Shown piece after piece: positions 31,975 through 40,306 of a stretch of DNA of 63,264 nucleotides. Source of the DNA: Paenibacillus cremeus (GTDB lineage: Bacteria > Bacillota > Bacilli > Paenibacillales > NBRC-103111); the NCBI RefSeq assembly GCF_007786445.1, contig NZ_VNJI01000045.1:1-63264 (forward strand), read 5' to 3'. Position 1 is the stretch's first letter; each line of letters opens with the position of its first letter. The notes beneath the pieces are model-generated. The model did no database searches. It saw only the letters and a program-made list of their open reading frames with translations, and was not told the origin of the DNA. Made by a program: the position numbers and the translations under genes.

Positions 31975-32745
31975 ATGTTTCCTTCGATCTTTTTAGCGCA
32001 CGGGGAGCCTAGCCTGGTGATGGAACCGAATCGGTATACGGGATTTTTGCGGAACTTGGGGGCCGCGATGCCGAAGCCCAGGGGGATTGTCCTGTTGAGC
32101 GCGCATTGGATCAGCAGCGAACAGCAAATTGCAGGGGTCGCGCATCCCGAGACGCTGCATGATTTTTTTGGCTTCCCGGAGGAGCTCTATCAGACCCGCT
32201 ATCCTGTGCAGGGGGATATTGTACTCAGCTTGGAGATTGAAAGGCTGCTCTGTTCAGAAGGGATCGGCTGTGCGATTGATGACCGGCGAGGCCTAGATCA
32301 TGGCGCATGGACGGTTCTTTCTCAGATGTATCCCGCGGCGGACGTTCCGGTGGTGGAGCTTTCCATTAATCCGAAGCTGGTGCCGGAGGAGCAGTATCGC
32401 ATCGGGAAATCGCTCGCACCGCTGCGGGAGGGAAATATTCTGATCATGGGCAGCGGCGGTACGGTCAATAATGCGCAGCGGCTGAATTGGGATCATCAGA
32501 AGGTGGAAGACTGGGCCATGGAGTTTGATGGGTGGATTGGCGAGCAGCTTTTGGTATGGAATCTGGAGGCGTTGTTCGATTACCGGCGCAGGGCGCCTTA
32601 CGCACTGGAGGCGGCACCAACAGAGGATCATCTGGCACCGCTATTCATCGCGATGGGGGCGGCCGCCAAAGGCAAAAAGTCGAAGCTGCTTCATCAAGAA
32701 TATCAATATGGATCGCTTAGCCTGGGCTGCTGGATGTTCGGCTAG
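31975..32745 (+). CDS. Extradiol aromatic ring-opening dioxygenase, DODA/LigB family
   Basis: A 256-residue non-haem iron enzyme related to YgiD and plant DOPA 4,5-dioxygenase. MFPSIFLAHGEPSL holds the first metal His, VLLSAHWISSEQQI the second and GLDHGAWTVLSQMYP a third; SGGTVNNAQ and EYQYGSLSLGCWMFG are family stretches. It probably cleaves a catechol-type ring; the substrate is unknown. ATG 31975 is preceded by AGGAGGAGGGG; the longer frame has no support. A TATAAT lies about 60 nt upstream. Monocistronic. Confidence 0.88.
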   Translation: MFPSIFLAHGEPSLVMEPNRYTGFLRNLGAAMPKPRGIVLLSAHWISSEQQIAGVAHPETLHDFFGFPEELYQTRYPVQGDIVLSLEIERLLCSEGIGCAIDDRRGLDHGAWTVLSQMYPAADVPVVELSINPKLVPEEQYRIGKSLAPLREGNILIMGSGGTVNNAQRLNWDHQKVEDWAMEFDGWIGEQLLVWNLEALFDYRRRAPYALEAAPTEDHLAPLFIAMGAAAKGKKSKLLHQEYQYGSLSLGCWMFG

Positions 32746-32751
32746 TGATTT

Positions 32752-32781
32752 ATTGTTCACGTGAACAATCCCTGTTATAAT
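32752..32781 (+). promoter_or_regulatory. Perfect 18-bp palindromic operator on a promoter
   Basis: ATTGTTCACGTGAACAAT (32752-32769) is a perfect palindrome. It contains the -35 TTGTTC (32753-32758) of a promoter whose -10 is TATAAT (32776-32781) at 17-bp spacing. A dimeric repressor bound here would block the promoter of the isomerase gene. The regulator is not in the window. Confidence 0.75.
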
Positions 32782-32828
32782 TGAGTTTAGTACAGGATTT
32801 TACTATTACATCATCGGAGGTTAAGTAC

Positions 32829-33686
32829 ATGAAATTATCCGTGTTCACAGTAGTTACACCGGATCTGACACCGGCTGAGCTGGCCGCAACGGCGAAGGAA
32901 GCCGGTCTGGACGGTATCGAATGGCGCTTTAAAGAAATTCCGCAGGATGCAAAAGACGAACAGCCCTCCTTCTGGCGCCGGAACCTGTGCTCGATCGATC
33001 CTAACGCTACGGATGCAGAGCTTGAGGTGTTCACACGCGCGGCGAGCGAGAACGGCTTGGAAACCCTTAGCTTAACACCGTACCTGAATGCGTGCGATTT
33101 GACCGAAACCGAGCATGCCATTAAGGTTGCAAGCAAGATCGGCGCGAAGATGATCCGTGCCGGCGTACCGGGCTATGATCGTACGCAAAATTACAACGAC
33201 CTGTTCAAGCGGGCAGTTACTTATCTTGAAGGCGTTGAAGCATTGGCCAAGCAGTACGGCGTGAAGTGCATCATCGAAACGCATCACCAAACGATCTCTC
33301 CAAGTGCAGGCCTGGCTCATCGTCTGGTAAGCCGCTTTGACCCGAATCATATCGGCGTTTTGTTCGATCCAGGCAACATGATTCATGAAGGTTATGAGAA
33401 TTTCCGGATGGGACTGGAGCTGCTCGGTCCGTACTTGACGCATGTTCATATCAAGAATACCGGCTGGAAGAAAACCGAGACCCGCGCGGACGGCTCGCAA
33501 GCTTGGACCTCCTATTGGGAGCCAAACATGGAAGGCATTGTGGACTGGAAGCAAGTGCTCGGCGACTTGAAGTCGGTTGGCTATGACGGCTATCTCGGCG
33601 TTGAGGATTTCAGCTGCAAATACGGCTCCAAGGAGCTGCTGCACAAGTATGTTCAGCAAGTTCGCGGGATGCTCGCGGAGCTGTAA
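32829..33686 (+). CDS. Sugar phosphate isomerase/epimerase (xylose-isomerase-like TIM barrel)
   Basis: A 285-residue AP-endonuclease-2/xylose-isomerase-like barrel. Metal-binding acidic and His residues are visible in LDGIEWRF, CIIETHHQT, GVLFDPGNMIHEG, THVHIKNTGW and YLGVEDF, the usual order of the barrel's C-terminal strand ends. The exact sugar is unknown. ATG 32829 follows TCGGAGG; an upstream in-frame start lacks a site. It stands alone under the palindromic operator at 32752-32769, which suggests induction by a sugar. Confidence 0.88.
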   Translation: MKLSVFTVVTPDLTPAELAATAKEAGLDGIEWRFKEIPQDAKDEQPSFWRRNLCSIDPNATDAELEVFTRAASENGLETLSLTPYLNACDLTETEHAIKVASKIGAKMIRAGVPGYDRTQNYNDLFKRAVTYLEGVEALAKQYGVKCIIETHHQTISPSAGLAHRLVSRFDPNHIGVLFDPGNMIHEGYENFRMGLELLGPYLTHVHIKNTGWKKTETRADGSQAWTSYWEPNMEGIVDWKQVLGDLKSVGYDGYLGVEDFSCKYGSKELLHKYVQQVRGMLAEL

Positions 33687-33709
33687 AATCGAATAAGCAC
33701 TAATTGGAT

Positions 33710-33745
33710 GAGGCTGCTGGGGCGTTGATAACCGGCGGCCTCTTT
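33710..33745 (+). terminator. Terminator of the isomerase gene
   Basis: GAGGCTGCTGG pairs with CCGGCGGCCTC (11 bp, two G-T pairs, 11-nt loop), followed by TTTATGTTT. Confidence 0.75.
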
Positions 33746-33847
33746 ATGTTTATAGTCATTTGAAAACGCTTTACACACCCAGCTTGTTCCACTACCAAGC
33801 AGGCGTCTTATGATCGGTATTTGAAACGGTGAACAATGGGTTCACGA

Positions 33848-33884
33848 ACGACGTATTCCGTGTTGTGCGGGGTGCGTCGTTTTT
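33848..33884 (+). terminator. Hairpin with T-tract in the gap before the DUF3048 gene
   Basis: ACGACG / CGTCGT with an imperfect inner stem and T5. It stands between two plus-strand genes, apart from the terminator at 33710, so it may end a short leader or small transcript. The remaining gap (33885-34045) holds a TATAGA-like -10 at about 33959 and nothing else I can name. Confidence 0.5.
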
Positions 33885-34045
33885 GTTCTGTTCTAAACGA
33901 TTTTCAACGGACTTCACTAAATCGGGAAAAAAGGCTTCTAAACAAGCGACTGCTAGAATATAGATTAGTAGACGCAGAACGCTGCAGCGAGCAATGAATG
34001 AACAGCGCATTTCCGTTGCAGCAGAAATTGAGGTGAACCTTTTCG

Positions 34046-35185
34046 ATGCAGATGAAGCGAACTCACGATAAGCATGGACTCCACCGGCTGTGGCGAAACG
34101 GCCGGCTTGCGCTGCTGGCCGGCTGCTTGGCCTGCACAGCCGCAGGCTGTGAGCTGCTGCCGAAGCGGGGCAGCGATGCGGCAGCGCCGCCGACAACGGG
34201 CGCGACGGCGCCCGTGCAGGCCGTCAGCGGCAAGCAGGAGCCTCCGCCCGCCGCGCCGGCCGTTTATCGCGCTCCGCTGACCGGGCTGGAGCTGAAGCAA
34301 AAGGCGGTGGGCCGCCCCGTCATGGTGATGGTCAACAATCATCCGTCGGCCCGGCCGCAGAGCGGCTTGACGCAGGCGGATGTGCTGTACGAATGCTTGG
34401 CTGAAGGAGAGATTACGCGGATTGTGGCCGTGTTCCAAAGCCGCAGCTTCGCGGACCCGATTGGGCCTGTGCGCAGCATTCGTCCCTATTTTATCGAGAT
34501 GGGCAAGGGGCTTGATGCCGTTCAAGTACATGCCGGAGGCAGCCCGGATGCTTATGCTCAGCTGGAGCGGGAGAAGATTGACGAGCTCGATGAGATTACG
34601 AATGCGGGCCCGTACTTCTGGAGGGAGACGTTCCGCAAAGCGCCCCATAATCTGTACACCAATCTGGAAAAAATCCACGCCGGCATGGCTAAGCGAGGGT
34701 TGAACGGCAGCGGCTCGGATGCTCCGGTGTTTCGTTTTGCCCCAACCGATGCGGAGGCGGTGGAGACGATGGGGGCTCAGGCGCAGGGAGCGAAGAAGGT
34801 GGATGTCACCTTTTTGCTTAGCAGCTATGTGGTTTCGTATGCCTATGATGAGGCGAGCCATTTGTACAAGCGGTCGATTAATGGAGTGAAGCATATCGAT
34901 TTGAACAATAATGAGCAGCTGACGGCCGCCAATGTGATTGTGATGGGGACGGACCATAAGGTGCTCGATAACGAGGGGCGGCTCGATGTGCGGCTCACCG
35001 GCACGGGGCAGGCGAAGCTGTTCCAGCAGGGGAAGGTCAAGGACGTGCAGTGGAAGCGGGAAAAAGAAAGCGATCCGGTCCGCTACTACGATCAAGGCCG
35101 TGAAATATCCTTGGTGCCGGGGCAAACGCACGTGTTGATCGTGCCGATGAAGCCGTCGTTTGAGGGGCATTTGAAGGTGGAGTGA
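34046..35185 (+). CDS. DUF3048 lipoprotein (YerB-like)
   Basis: A 379-residue exported protein. The basic N-terminus, hydrophobic stretch LALLAGCLACTAAGC and lipobox TAAGC give a lipid-anchored Cys at about 35. A Pro/Ala-rich linker follows, then the DUF3048 domain (about 75-375): VMVMVNNHPSARPQSGL, ADVLYECLAEGEITRIVAVFQS, IGPVRSIRPYF and APHNLYTNL. B. subtilis YerB is the familiar member; its role is unsettled. ATG 34046 follows an AGGTGAACC region rather than a strong site. GC is high and codon use is like the purine genes. Confidence 0.9.
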   Translation: MQMKRTHDKHGLHRLWRNGRLALLAGCLACTAAGCELLPKRGSDAAAPPTTGATAPVQAVSGKQEPPPAAPAVYRAPLTGLELKQKAVGRPVMVMVNNHPSARPQSGLTQADVLYECLAEGEITRIVAVFQSRSFADPIGPVRSIRPYFIEMGKGLDAVQVHAGGSPDAYAQLEREKIDELDEITNAGPYFWRETFRKAPHNLYTNLEKIHAGMAKRGLNGSGSDAPVFRFAPTDAEAVETMGAQAQGAKKVDVTFLLSSYVVSYAYDEASHLYKRSINGVKHIDLNNNEQLTAANVIVMGTDHKVLDNEGRLDVRLTGTGQAKLFQQGKVKDVQWKREKESDPVRYYDQGREISLVPGQTHVLIVPMKPSFEGHLKVE

Positions 35186-35220
35186 GTGGGATGCAGTAGA
35201 GTCGAACAATGTTGAAATAG

Positions 35221-35261
35221 AAACCACCGTACATAAGGTTGGCGACCTAACGGTGGTTTTT
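35221..35261 (+). terminator. Terminator of the DUF3048 gene
   Basis: AAACCACCGT / ACGGTGGTTT, 10 bp, with an inner AGGT/ACCT stem and a T5 run. Confidence 0.92.
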
Positions 35262-35320
35262 CGCATTAACTCTTAAGTTACTGCACGAAATGGGTGAGTC
35301 CACTAGCGTATTGTCACTAT

Positions 35321-35355
35321 AGGGTTTATCGGTTGCCCCCGATAAACCTATTTTT
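35321..35355 (+). other. Second hairpin with T5 in the convergent gap
   Basis: GGTTTATCGG pairs with CCGATAAACC around a short loop, then TTTTT. The DUF3048 gene already has a terminator 60 nt earlier, so this is either a back-up terminator or the end of an unannotated short RNA. The minus-strand gene ends at 35432. Confidence 0.6.
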
Positions 35356-35431
35356 AACTTATAAGCAAACAGGCATGACAAGAAGAAATCACTATAAATC
35401 AGACTTCATCAGACTGGATCAGTTTAGTCCG

Positions 35432-36703
35432 TCACTTTTCCTCCAACAAGCCCTTAACCCGTCGCTTCCACTCGTCGACGTAGTTATCCAAGGCCCACTG
35501 GGCCATCACAACCGTCTCGCTCCGGTTTAATGCAATCGTGACCAGCGGAGCCGAGGAAGCGAGCTGGCCGCCGTGAAACGGATAAACGGCGATGTCCCGC
35601 TCGGATACGATGGCGACCATATCCTCCGTCGGCGAGGAGAAAGCGTCAAGTGCGCTCGGCAGCACCCGCTTTATGTCCGCCCAGCTGGCGGCGAGACGGT
35701 CATGGGCTACGACCGAAGCGGGCAGCGTCAAGGACAGGTCCTTCAGCTCGTAGCGGGAGCCGTCGGTATAATCCGCCGCCTGTGCGGCCCAGTGCCCCTG
35801 CTTCCGCACGATCGCCCAGCTCTCACCCGCTTGATCGCGGGTCGCCGATGGGGGCTCCCCGGGCAGGCGCACTTGCAGCGGCTTCATCGCCGGAGAGGCG
35901 ACGGCATCGCCGAACAGGCTGCGCAGCGAAACATGCGGCTCCCGCAGCGGCGGGTCAGAAAGCTGCTCCCGGCTGGTGAGCTGCTCCACCTCTTTAACCC
36001 AAACATACTCGTGCGGGGACCCCTCGTTCGTCTTCTGCGCCACCGTGAGGTAGCGGTTCCCGGCAAACAGCAGCTTCTCCGACGCCTTCACAGGCTTGGC
36101 CTGCGGAACAGCCGGAGAGCTAAGGCCAGGCGCTGCTGGTGCGGAGGCGCTGGGCGCCTTTGCCATGGAGGCCGCCAGCGTGCGCGTCTCCTCGCCAGCG
36201 GATTCGTGGCTCTCCGTCACGATGCTCCAGAAGTTCATCTTGTACGGCATCAAAATGCCGGCCCCCTCGGCGGTCTTGCCCAGCCCGCCATCCTGTGGGG
36301 CGATGAGCAGCGTCCTGTAGGTGCTGTACTCTGCGCCTGGCTGCGGCCCCGGCTGATCCGTGCGAAGGCCGAGCAGGAGCGCGGCGCGAAAGGAAGGCTG
36401 CTGCTGCACGGTGCCGTGCAGGAGGGGATGGCCTTCAGGCGCCTCGGTGCTTGAAGCGGCCGTATCGAAAGCCAGAGGTCCGTCCATCAGACTCTGCCAA
36501 TGGCTGAACACAATCACGGCGCTCGCCATCACCAAAGCGGCGCTCACACTGGCGAGCCAAGCGACACGAGGCTTCCGCGGCTTCTGGCTTTCTTCGTCGA
36601 TGCGCTGCTCGATACGCCGCTTCAGGTGCTCGGAGAAGCCGTCCTGGGGGCCGAACGGGCCGCCTTCCAGCTCTTTTTGCAGCTCATTGTCCTTCGGATC
36701 CAA
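35432..36703 (-). CDS. Membrane-anchored anti-sigma-factor-like protein
   Basis: A 423-residue protein encoded just after an ECF sigma factor and overlapping it by 20 nt. An N-terminal acidic/basic cytoplasmic part (1-46) precedes a single TM helix (about 48-67, VSAALVMASAVIVFSHW). The remainder is outside the cell. It includes a Pro/Ala/Lys linker (about 180-205) and no recognised domain; YVDEWKRRVKGLLEEK forms the C-terminus. Topology and position fit a regulator that holds the sigma factor at the membrane until an envelope signal arrives. No zinc-finger HxxxCxxC motif is visible. Confidence 0.75.
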   Translation of the reverse strand: MDPKDNELQKELEGGPFGPQDGFSEHLKRRIEQRIDEESQKPRKPRVAWLASVSAALVMASAVIVFSHWQSLMDGPLAFDTAASSTEAPEGHPLLHGTVQQQPSFRAALLLGLRTDQPGPQPGAEYSTYRTLLIAPQDGGLGKTAEGAGILMPYKMNFWSIVTESHESAGEETRTLAASMAKAPSASAPAAPGLSSPAVPQAKPVKASEKLLFAGNRYLTVAQKTNEGSPHEYVWVKEVEQLTSREQLSDPPLREPHVSLRSLFGDAVASPAMKPLQVRLPGEPPSATRDQAGESWAIVRKQGHWAAQAADYTDGSRYELKDLSLTLPASVVAHDRLAASWADIKRVLPSALDAFSSPTEDMVAIVSERDIAVYPFHGGQLASSAPLVTIALNRSETVVMAQWALDNYVDEWKRRVKGLLEEK

Positions 36704-37268
36704 GGGTCTTCTTCTCCTTCAGCTTCGAAATTTTGTTCCTCGCATGAAACAGCCTCGATTTGACCGTGCCTTCGCTCACGCCAAGCACCTCCGCCATCTC
36801 CTTCATGGACAGCTGATAGTGCGCGAACAGGACCAGCACCTCCCGGTATTTCACGGGCAGCTGGAGCACCAGACGCCACGTGTCACTTAGTGCCATCTTC
36901 CCCAGAGCCTCCTCCTCAGCCGAAGCTGAAGCCGCAGCGCTCGCCCCTGCACTCTCGAAAGGCGAGAAGCCGATAGGCACCACCTTGCGCAAAAACGCCG
37001 ATCGGCGGTAGTCCAGCGACATGTTGCGGGTGATGGCGAGCAGCCAGGTTTTCACAGAGGACTCACAGCGAAAGCTGTACAGATTGCGGAACACCTTAAG
37101 GAATACTTCTTGCGTAATATCGTCAGCCTGATCGCGCTTATGCGTGATACTGTAGGCATAATTCCATACATCCTTACCATAGGCCGTCATAAGCTCCGCG
37201 ACGATCGCTTTGCTGTCGGAGCTGCTGGACAAGTACTTCAGATACTCAAAATTTGCTTCTGATTCCAC
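36684..37268 (-). CDS. ECF RNA polymerase sigma factor
   Basis: A 194-residue sigma-70 family protein. Region 2 is NYAYSITHKRDQADDITQEVFLKVFRNLYSF followed by KTWLLAITRNMSLDYRR (here in parts). An Ala/Ser-rich linker follows, then region 4: VLVLFAHYQLSMKEMAEVLGVSEGTVKSRLFHARNKI, with its helix-turn-helix. GTG 37268 is chosen since AGAGG lies 8 nt before it; GTG 37277 overlaps that site. A TGAACC-N16-CGTC promoter upstream suggests that it activates itself. It is paired with the membrane protein that follows. Confidence 0.93.
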   Translation of the reverse strand: MESEANFEYLKYLSSSSDSKAIVAELMTAYGKDVWNYAYSITHKRDQADDITQEVFLKVFRNLYSFRCESSVKTWLLAITRNMSLDYRRSAFLRKVVPIGFSPFESAGASAAASASAEEEALGKMALSDTWRLVLQLPVKYREVLVLFAHYQLSMKEMAEVLGVSEGTVKSRLFHARNKISKLKEKKTLGSEGQ

Positions 37269-37288
37269 CGCGGACACCTCTACTTTGT

Positions 37289-37316
37289 TGGACGATCAAT
37301 CGAAGAACTAGGTTCA
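37289..37316 (-). promoter_or_regulatory. ECF-type autoregulatory promoter
   Basis: Minus strand TGAACC, 16 bp, CGTCCA. This is the GAAC / CGTC pattern of extracytoplasmic-function sigma factors such as sigma-W and sigma-M, placed about 20 nt before the sigma gene. Confidence 0.7.
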
Positions 37317-37331
37317 CTTTATGTATAAAAC

Positions 37332-37366
37332 AAAAACCGGAATTCCTGTGTGCGTAGGAGTTCCGG
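37332..37366 (-). terminator. Terminator of the second deacetylase gene
   Basis: Minus strand CCGGAA-ct-CCT / AGG-aa-TTCCGG stem followed by T5. It lies between the deacetylase stop (37450) and the sigma promoter. Confidence 0.85.
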
Positions 37367-37449
37367 CGGAAGGGTCTTCTATAGTGTACCGCGAGATGGG
37401 GGTTGAATAAAGTGATAATTGACCTATGAGTGCCTGATGCCTTCCTCAC

Positions 37450-38325
37450 TTACTTGCGGTTCAGATCCGAAACGGTAACCAGCGCGTAGCCATTCTCGCG
37501 TAAATAATCGATGACGAGCGGCAGTGCTTCTACGGTGTTCGATAAATTGCCGTCCCTGCCTCCGAAGCTGTGCATCAGGATGATGCTGCCTGGCTTGACG
37601 GTTTTCTTGACGATCTCTAAGATATCCTCGGGCGACGTGCCCGCCCAATCCCGGGTATCTACATTCCAGTCGATCAAATGACGATCCGCGGATTTGATCG
37701 TATGCTTGAGCGCTTCGTTCGTAGCGCCATAGGGGGCGCGGAACAGTGTCGGTGCGATGCCGGTCAGCTTGGCGATCGCATCGTCCGTCGATTCGATCTC
37801 CTGCTTCATATGCTGCGGCGTCACCTTCGTCAAATCGGCGTGATCCCACGAGTGGTTGCCGATGGCGTGTCCTTCTTTGGCTATACGTTTCAGCACCTGC
37901 GGATGACTGTTCACTTGCTTCCCGACGACGAAGAAGGTCGCCTTCACGTCCCAATCGCGCAGCAGATCTAAAATTTGCGGCGTATATTTGCTATCCGGGC
38001 CGTCATCGAACGTGAGCGCGGCTTGTTTGGTCGGCGGCGGATAGGTTTTCGGAACCGGCGGACCCAGAAGCGGCTCCGTTCGCGGCTTCTTCTCCTCGGC
38101 TCGGGCATCGGAGAGCGCAACGGGTGTAGCTGATGCATTGCCTGAGATCTGCTTGGCCTGAACCGGAGGAACGGCGATCTCCTGCGCGTTCACGGTAGGA
38201 TGCTCCTTAAAGGCGGGCAGCAGGAGGGAAAGGATGTAAGCATTCACCAAAATCAGCACAATCAGCACGGCGGCGCCGATGGACTTTTTGGCAAGGGAGG
38301 CTTCTCGAATAATTTTCACGGTCAT
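37450..38325 (-). CDS. Membrane-anchored polysaccharide deacetylase (NodB domain)
   Basis: A 291-residue protein: N-terminal TM anchor (about 14-37, SIGAAVLIVLILVNAYILSL), a linker rich in Pro and Lys, then a NodB domain (about 100-290) with LTFDDGPDSKYTP, HAIGNHSWDHADL, RAPYGATN, NVDTRDWAG and ILMHSFGG. It resembles peptidoglycan N-acetylglucosamine deacetylases. It ends VTVSDLNRK, much like the paralogue at 4184-4894, with which it shares the C-terminal pattern. It is its own transcript, divergent from the sensor kinase, 160 nt away. Confidence 0.93.
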   Translation of the reverse strand: MTVKIIREASLAKKSIGAAVLIVLILVNAYILSLLLPAFKEHPTVNAQEIAVPPVQAKQISGNASATPVALSDARAEEKKPRTEPLLGPPVPKTYPPPTKQAALTFDDGPDSKYTPQILDLLRDWDVKATFFVVGKQVNSHPQVLKRIAKEGHAIGNHSWDHADLTKVTPQHMKQEIESTDDAIAKLTGIAPTLFRAPYGATNEALKHTIKSADRHLIDWNVDTRDWAGTSPEDILEIVKKTVKPGSIILMHSFGGRDGNLSNTVEALPLVIDYLRENGYALVTVSDLNRK

Positions 38326-38488
38326 GCGCCTTCTTCTGTATAAGAATCGATGCTAAGAACCCCATTTTATCACAAATGCTGACGAAAAAGACCATCCCCC
38401 GGATCAAAAAAATAAGGAAAAAAAGTGACTTTTGTCGCAGGAGCAGGAATGGAGTAGAATAGATTCGAAGATGAAGGGGGGGATCCGC

Positions 38489-40306
38489 ATGCGAAGTCTC
38501 ATACGATCGGTATTCGGTGTCAATCAAAGCTTTCGGGTGAGGCTGATTCTCAGCTTGTCCTGCATCATTTTGCTGGCTTCGGGGGCCACCGGATACTTTA
38601 CGTATCATTACAATACGAAGCTGTTTGAGGAGGAAATCAGCAAGCAGTTTTCCGGAACCAACGACGAGGCCTTGGCCAAAATGGAGCTGAAGGTGCAGGA
38701 GCTGGTGCGGGTGACGCAGGCGATTGTGTTTAACCCGCTGATTGAAAAGATGATCCGGCAAATCAACGCCAATGAAAGCGCGGAGGAAACGGACACCTAT
38801 CAGCTGTACTACGATAAGAAGCAGATTGAAGATCAAATGTTTCAAATTAAAAGCGACGCGCCGTATATTACGGGCTTGTACTTATACGACTTAAACGGCA
38901 ATCCATCGTACTTCAGCTACACGACCTCTACGATTAAAAAATTGGACACCGCCACCATTCAAGCCATCCGCTCCAAAATCAGCGACTCCTATGGGGACCT
39001 GGTCTGGATGAACATGCCGCTGCCCAGTGCCATCGAGCCGAGCGGCTACCGCAAGACGATCATCATCGCCCGCTGGATGAAAAACAGCTCACTCGCCACG
39101 TACGGTATGCTGGTAATGGCGGTGGATGAATCGTTCTTTTCGAGCTCGCTCAAGGAATTGATCAAGGATGGGAAAGGCGAGGTATACCTGTTTAACCCAA
39201 TGAAGGAATTACTTTATAGCAACAGAGAGCCGAGTTCGCCGGAAGAGCTGGACACCCTGCTGAACCTGAATCAAACCGAAGTGATGAACAAGCATTTGTA
39301 CGTGCAGAGCGAGTCTAAATCAAGCGCATTCAAGCTGGTCAGCGGAACCTCACTGGAAGAGATGCAGCAAAAAAACCAGGACTTAACCCGGCTGATCTTA
39401 TACTCCGGCCTCATCAGCGCGCTTGTCACCAGCTTGCTCATTGTTTTGTCGGTCGGCAATCTGCTGCGGCCGCTGAAGGATTTGCTGCTGGGCTTGCGCA
39501 AGGTGCGGGCGGGGGATTTCGAGACGCGTATCGATATTCGCACGAAGGACGAGCTGGCCTATATCGGCGAAAGCTTCAATGCGATGGCCGAGCACGTCGA
39601 GAGGCTGATCAAGGAAGTGTACCTGACGCAGCTCAGCGAACGGGAGGCGGAGCTGAAAGCGCTGCAGGCGCAGTTGAATCCGCACTTTTTGCATAATATG
39701 CTCAATGAGATTTATTGGAAGCTGATTTTGCGGGACGAGAAGGAGACGGCGGGGCTGATTGCCGCGATGTCGGAGATGCTGAAGTATTCCTTGATGCCGG
39801 TACAGACGCTAACGACGGTAGGGGAAGAAATCGGACAAATTCGCAACTATGTGAAAATGCAAAGCGAGCTGTTCGAGGCCGACCTGGAAACGGTCATCGA
39901 GGTGGAGGATGGCGTCATGGATTGCGAAATCATGCGGTTTATTCTTCAGCCGCTTGTCGAAAATGTGTTTATCCATGCGTTTCGTAACAAGCTATCGAAG
40001 AAGGAACTGAGCATTACGGCGCGGAATCGCCAAGGCGTGCTCGAAATCGAAGTGACGGATAACGGCAGCGGAATGGACGAGGGGACGATCGCGAGGCTGC
40101 TGGAGCAGGACGGCGGCAGCGCACCGCATCGGGCGGATGGACGGGAAAGCCTCGGCGTCCGCAGTGTCGTCCGACGGGTGGCCCTGGTGTACGGCCCGCC
40201 TTACCGGCTGGAGATCGAGAGCAAGCCAGACCAGGGAACGACTATGCGGCTGATGCTGCCATGTGTGAAGGTGGAAAGGGGGGAGCAGGAGCATGCGTTA
40301 CGGTAA
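38489..40306 (+). CDS. Sensor histidine kinase, YesM family
   Basis: A 605-residue membrane kinase: TM1 at about 15-37, an extracellular sensor domain to about 300, TM2 (LILYSGLISALVTSLLIVLSV), HAMP (LLRPLKDLLLGLRKV...), then the YesM-type His kinase box QLNPHFLHNMLNEIYW with the phospho-His. A HATPase follows with its N-box LVENVFIHAF and G-box DNGSGMD. ATG 38489 lies after GGGGGG; the longer frame has no support. It overlaps the response regulator by 14 nt. It probably senses a carbohydrate and, through its partner, controls the importer at 41986-45598. Confidence 0.93.
   Translation: MRSLIRSVFGVNQSFRVRLILSLSCIILLASGATGYFTYHYNTKLFEEEISKQFSGTNDEALAKMELKVQELVRVTQAIVFNPLIEKMIRQINANESAEETDTYQLYYDKKQIEDQMFQIKSDAPYITGLYLYDLNGNPSYFSYTTSTIKKLDTATIQAIRSKISDSYGDLVWMNMPLPSAIEPSGYRKTIIIARWMKNSSLATYGMLVMAVDESFFSSSLKELIKDGKGEVYLFNPMKELLYSNREPSSPEELDTLLNLNQTEVMNKHLYVQSESKSSAFKLVSGTSLEEMQQKNQDLTRLILYSGLISALVTSLLIVLSVGNLLRPLKDLLLGLRKVRAGDFETRIDIRTKDELAYIGESFNAMAEHVERLIKEVYLTQLSEREAELKALQAQLNPHFLHNMLNEIYWKLILRDEKETAGLIAAMSEMLKYSLMPVQTLTTVGEEIGQIRNYVKMQSELFEADLETVIEVEDGVMDCEIMRFILQPLVENVFIHAFRNKLSKKELSITARNRQGVLEIEVTDNGSGMDEGTIARLLEQDGGSAPHRADGRESLGVRSVVRRVALVYGPPYRLEIESKPDQGTTMRLMLPCVKVERGEQEHALR

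Noticed and set aside
33761..33775. CcpA cre site (TGAAAACGCTTTACA)
   Set aside because: It matches the consensus only in part (last positions wrong) and is not next to a recognisable promoter.
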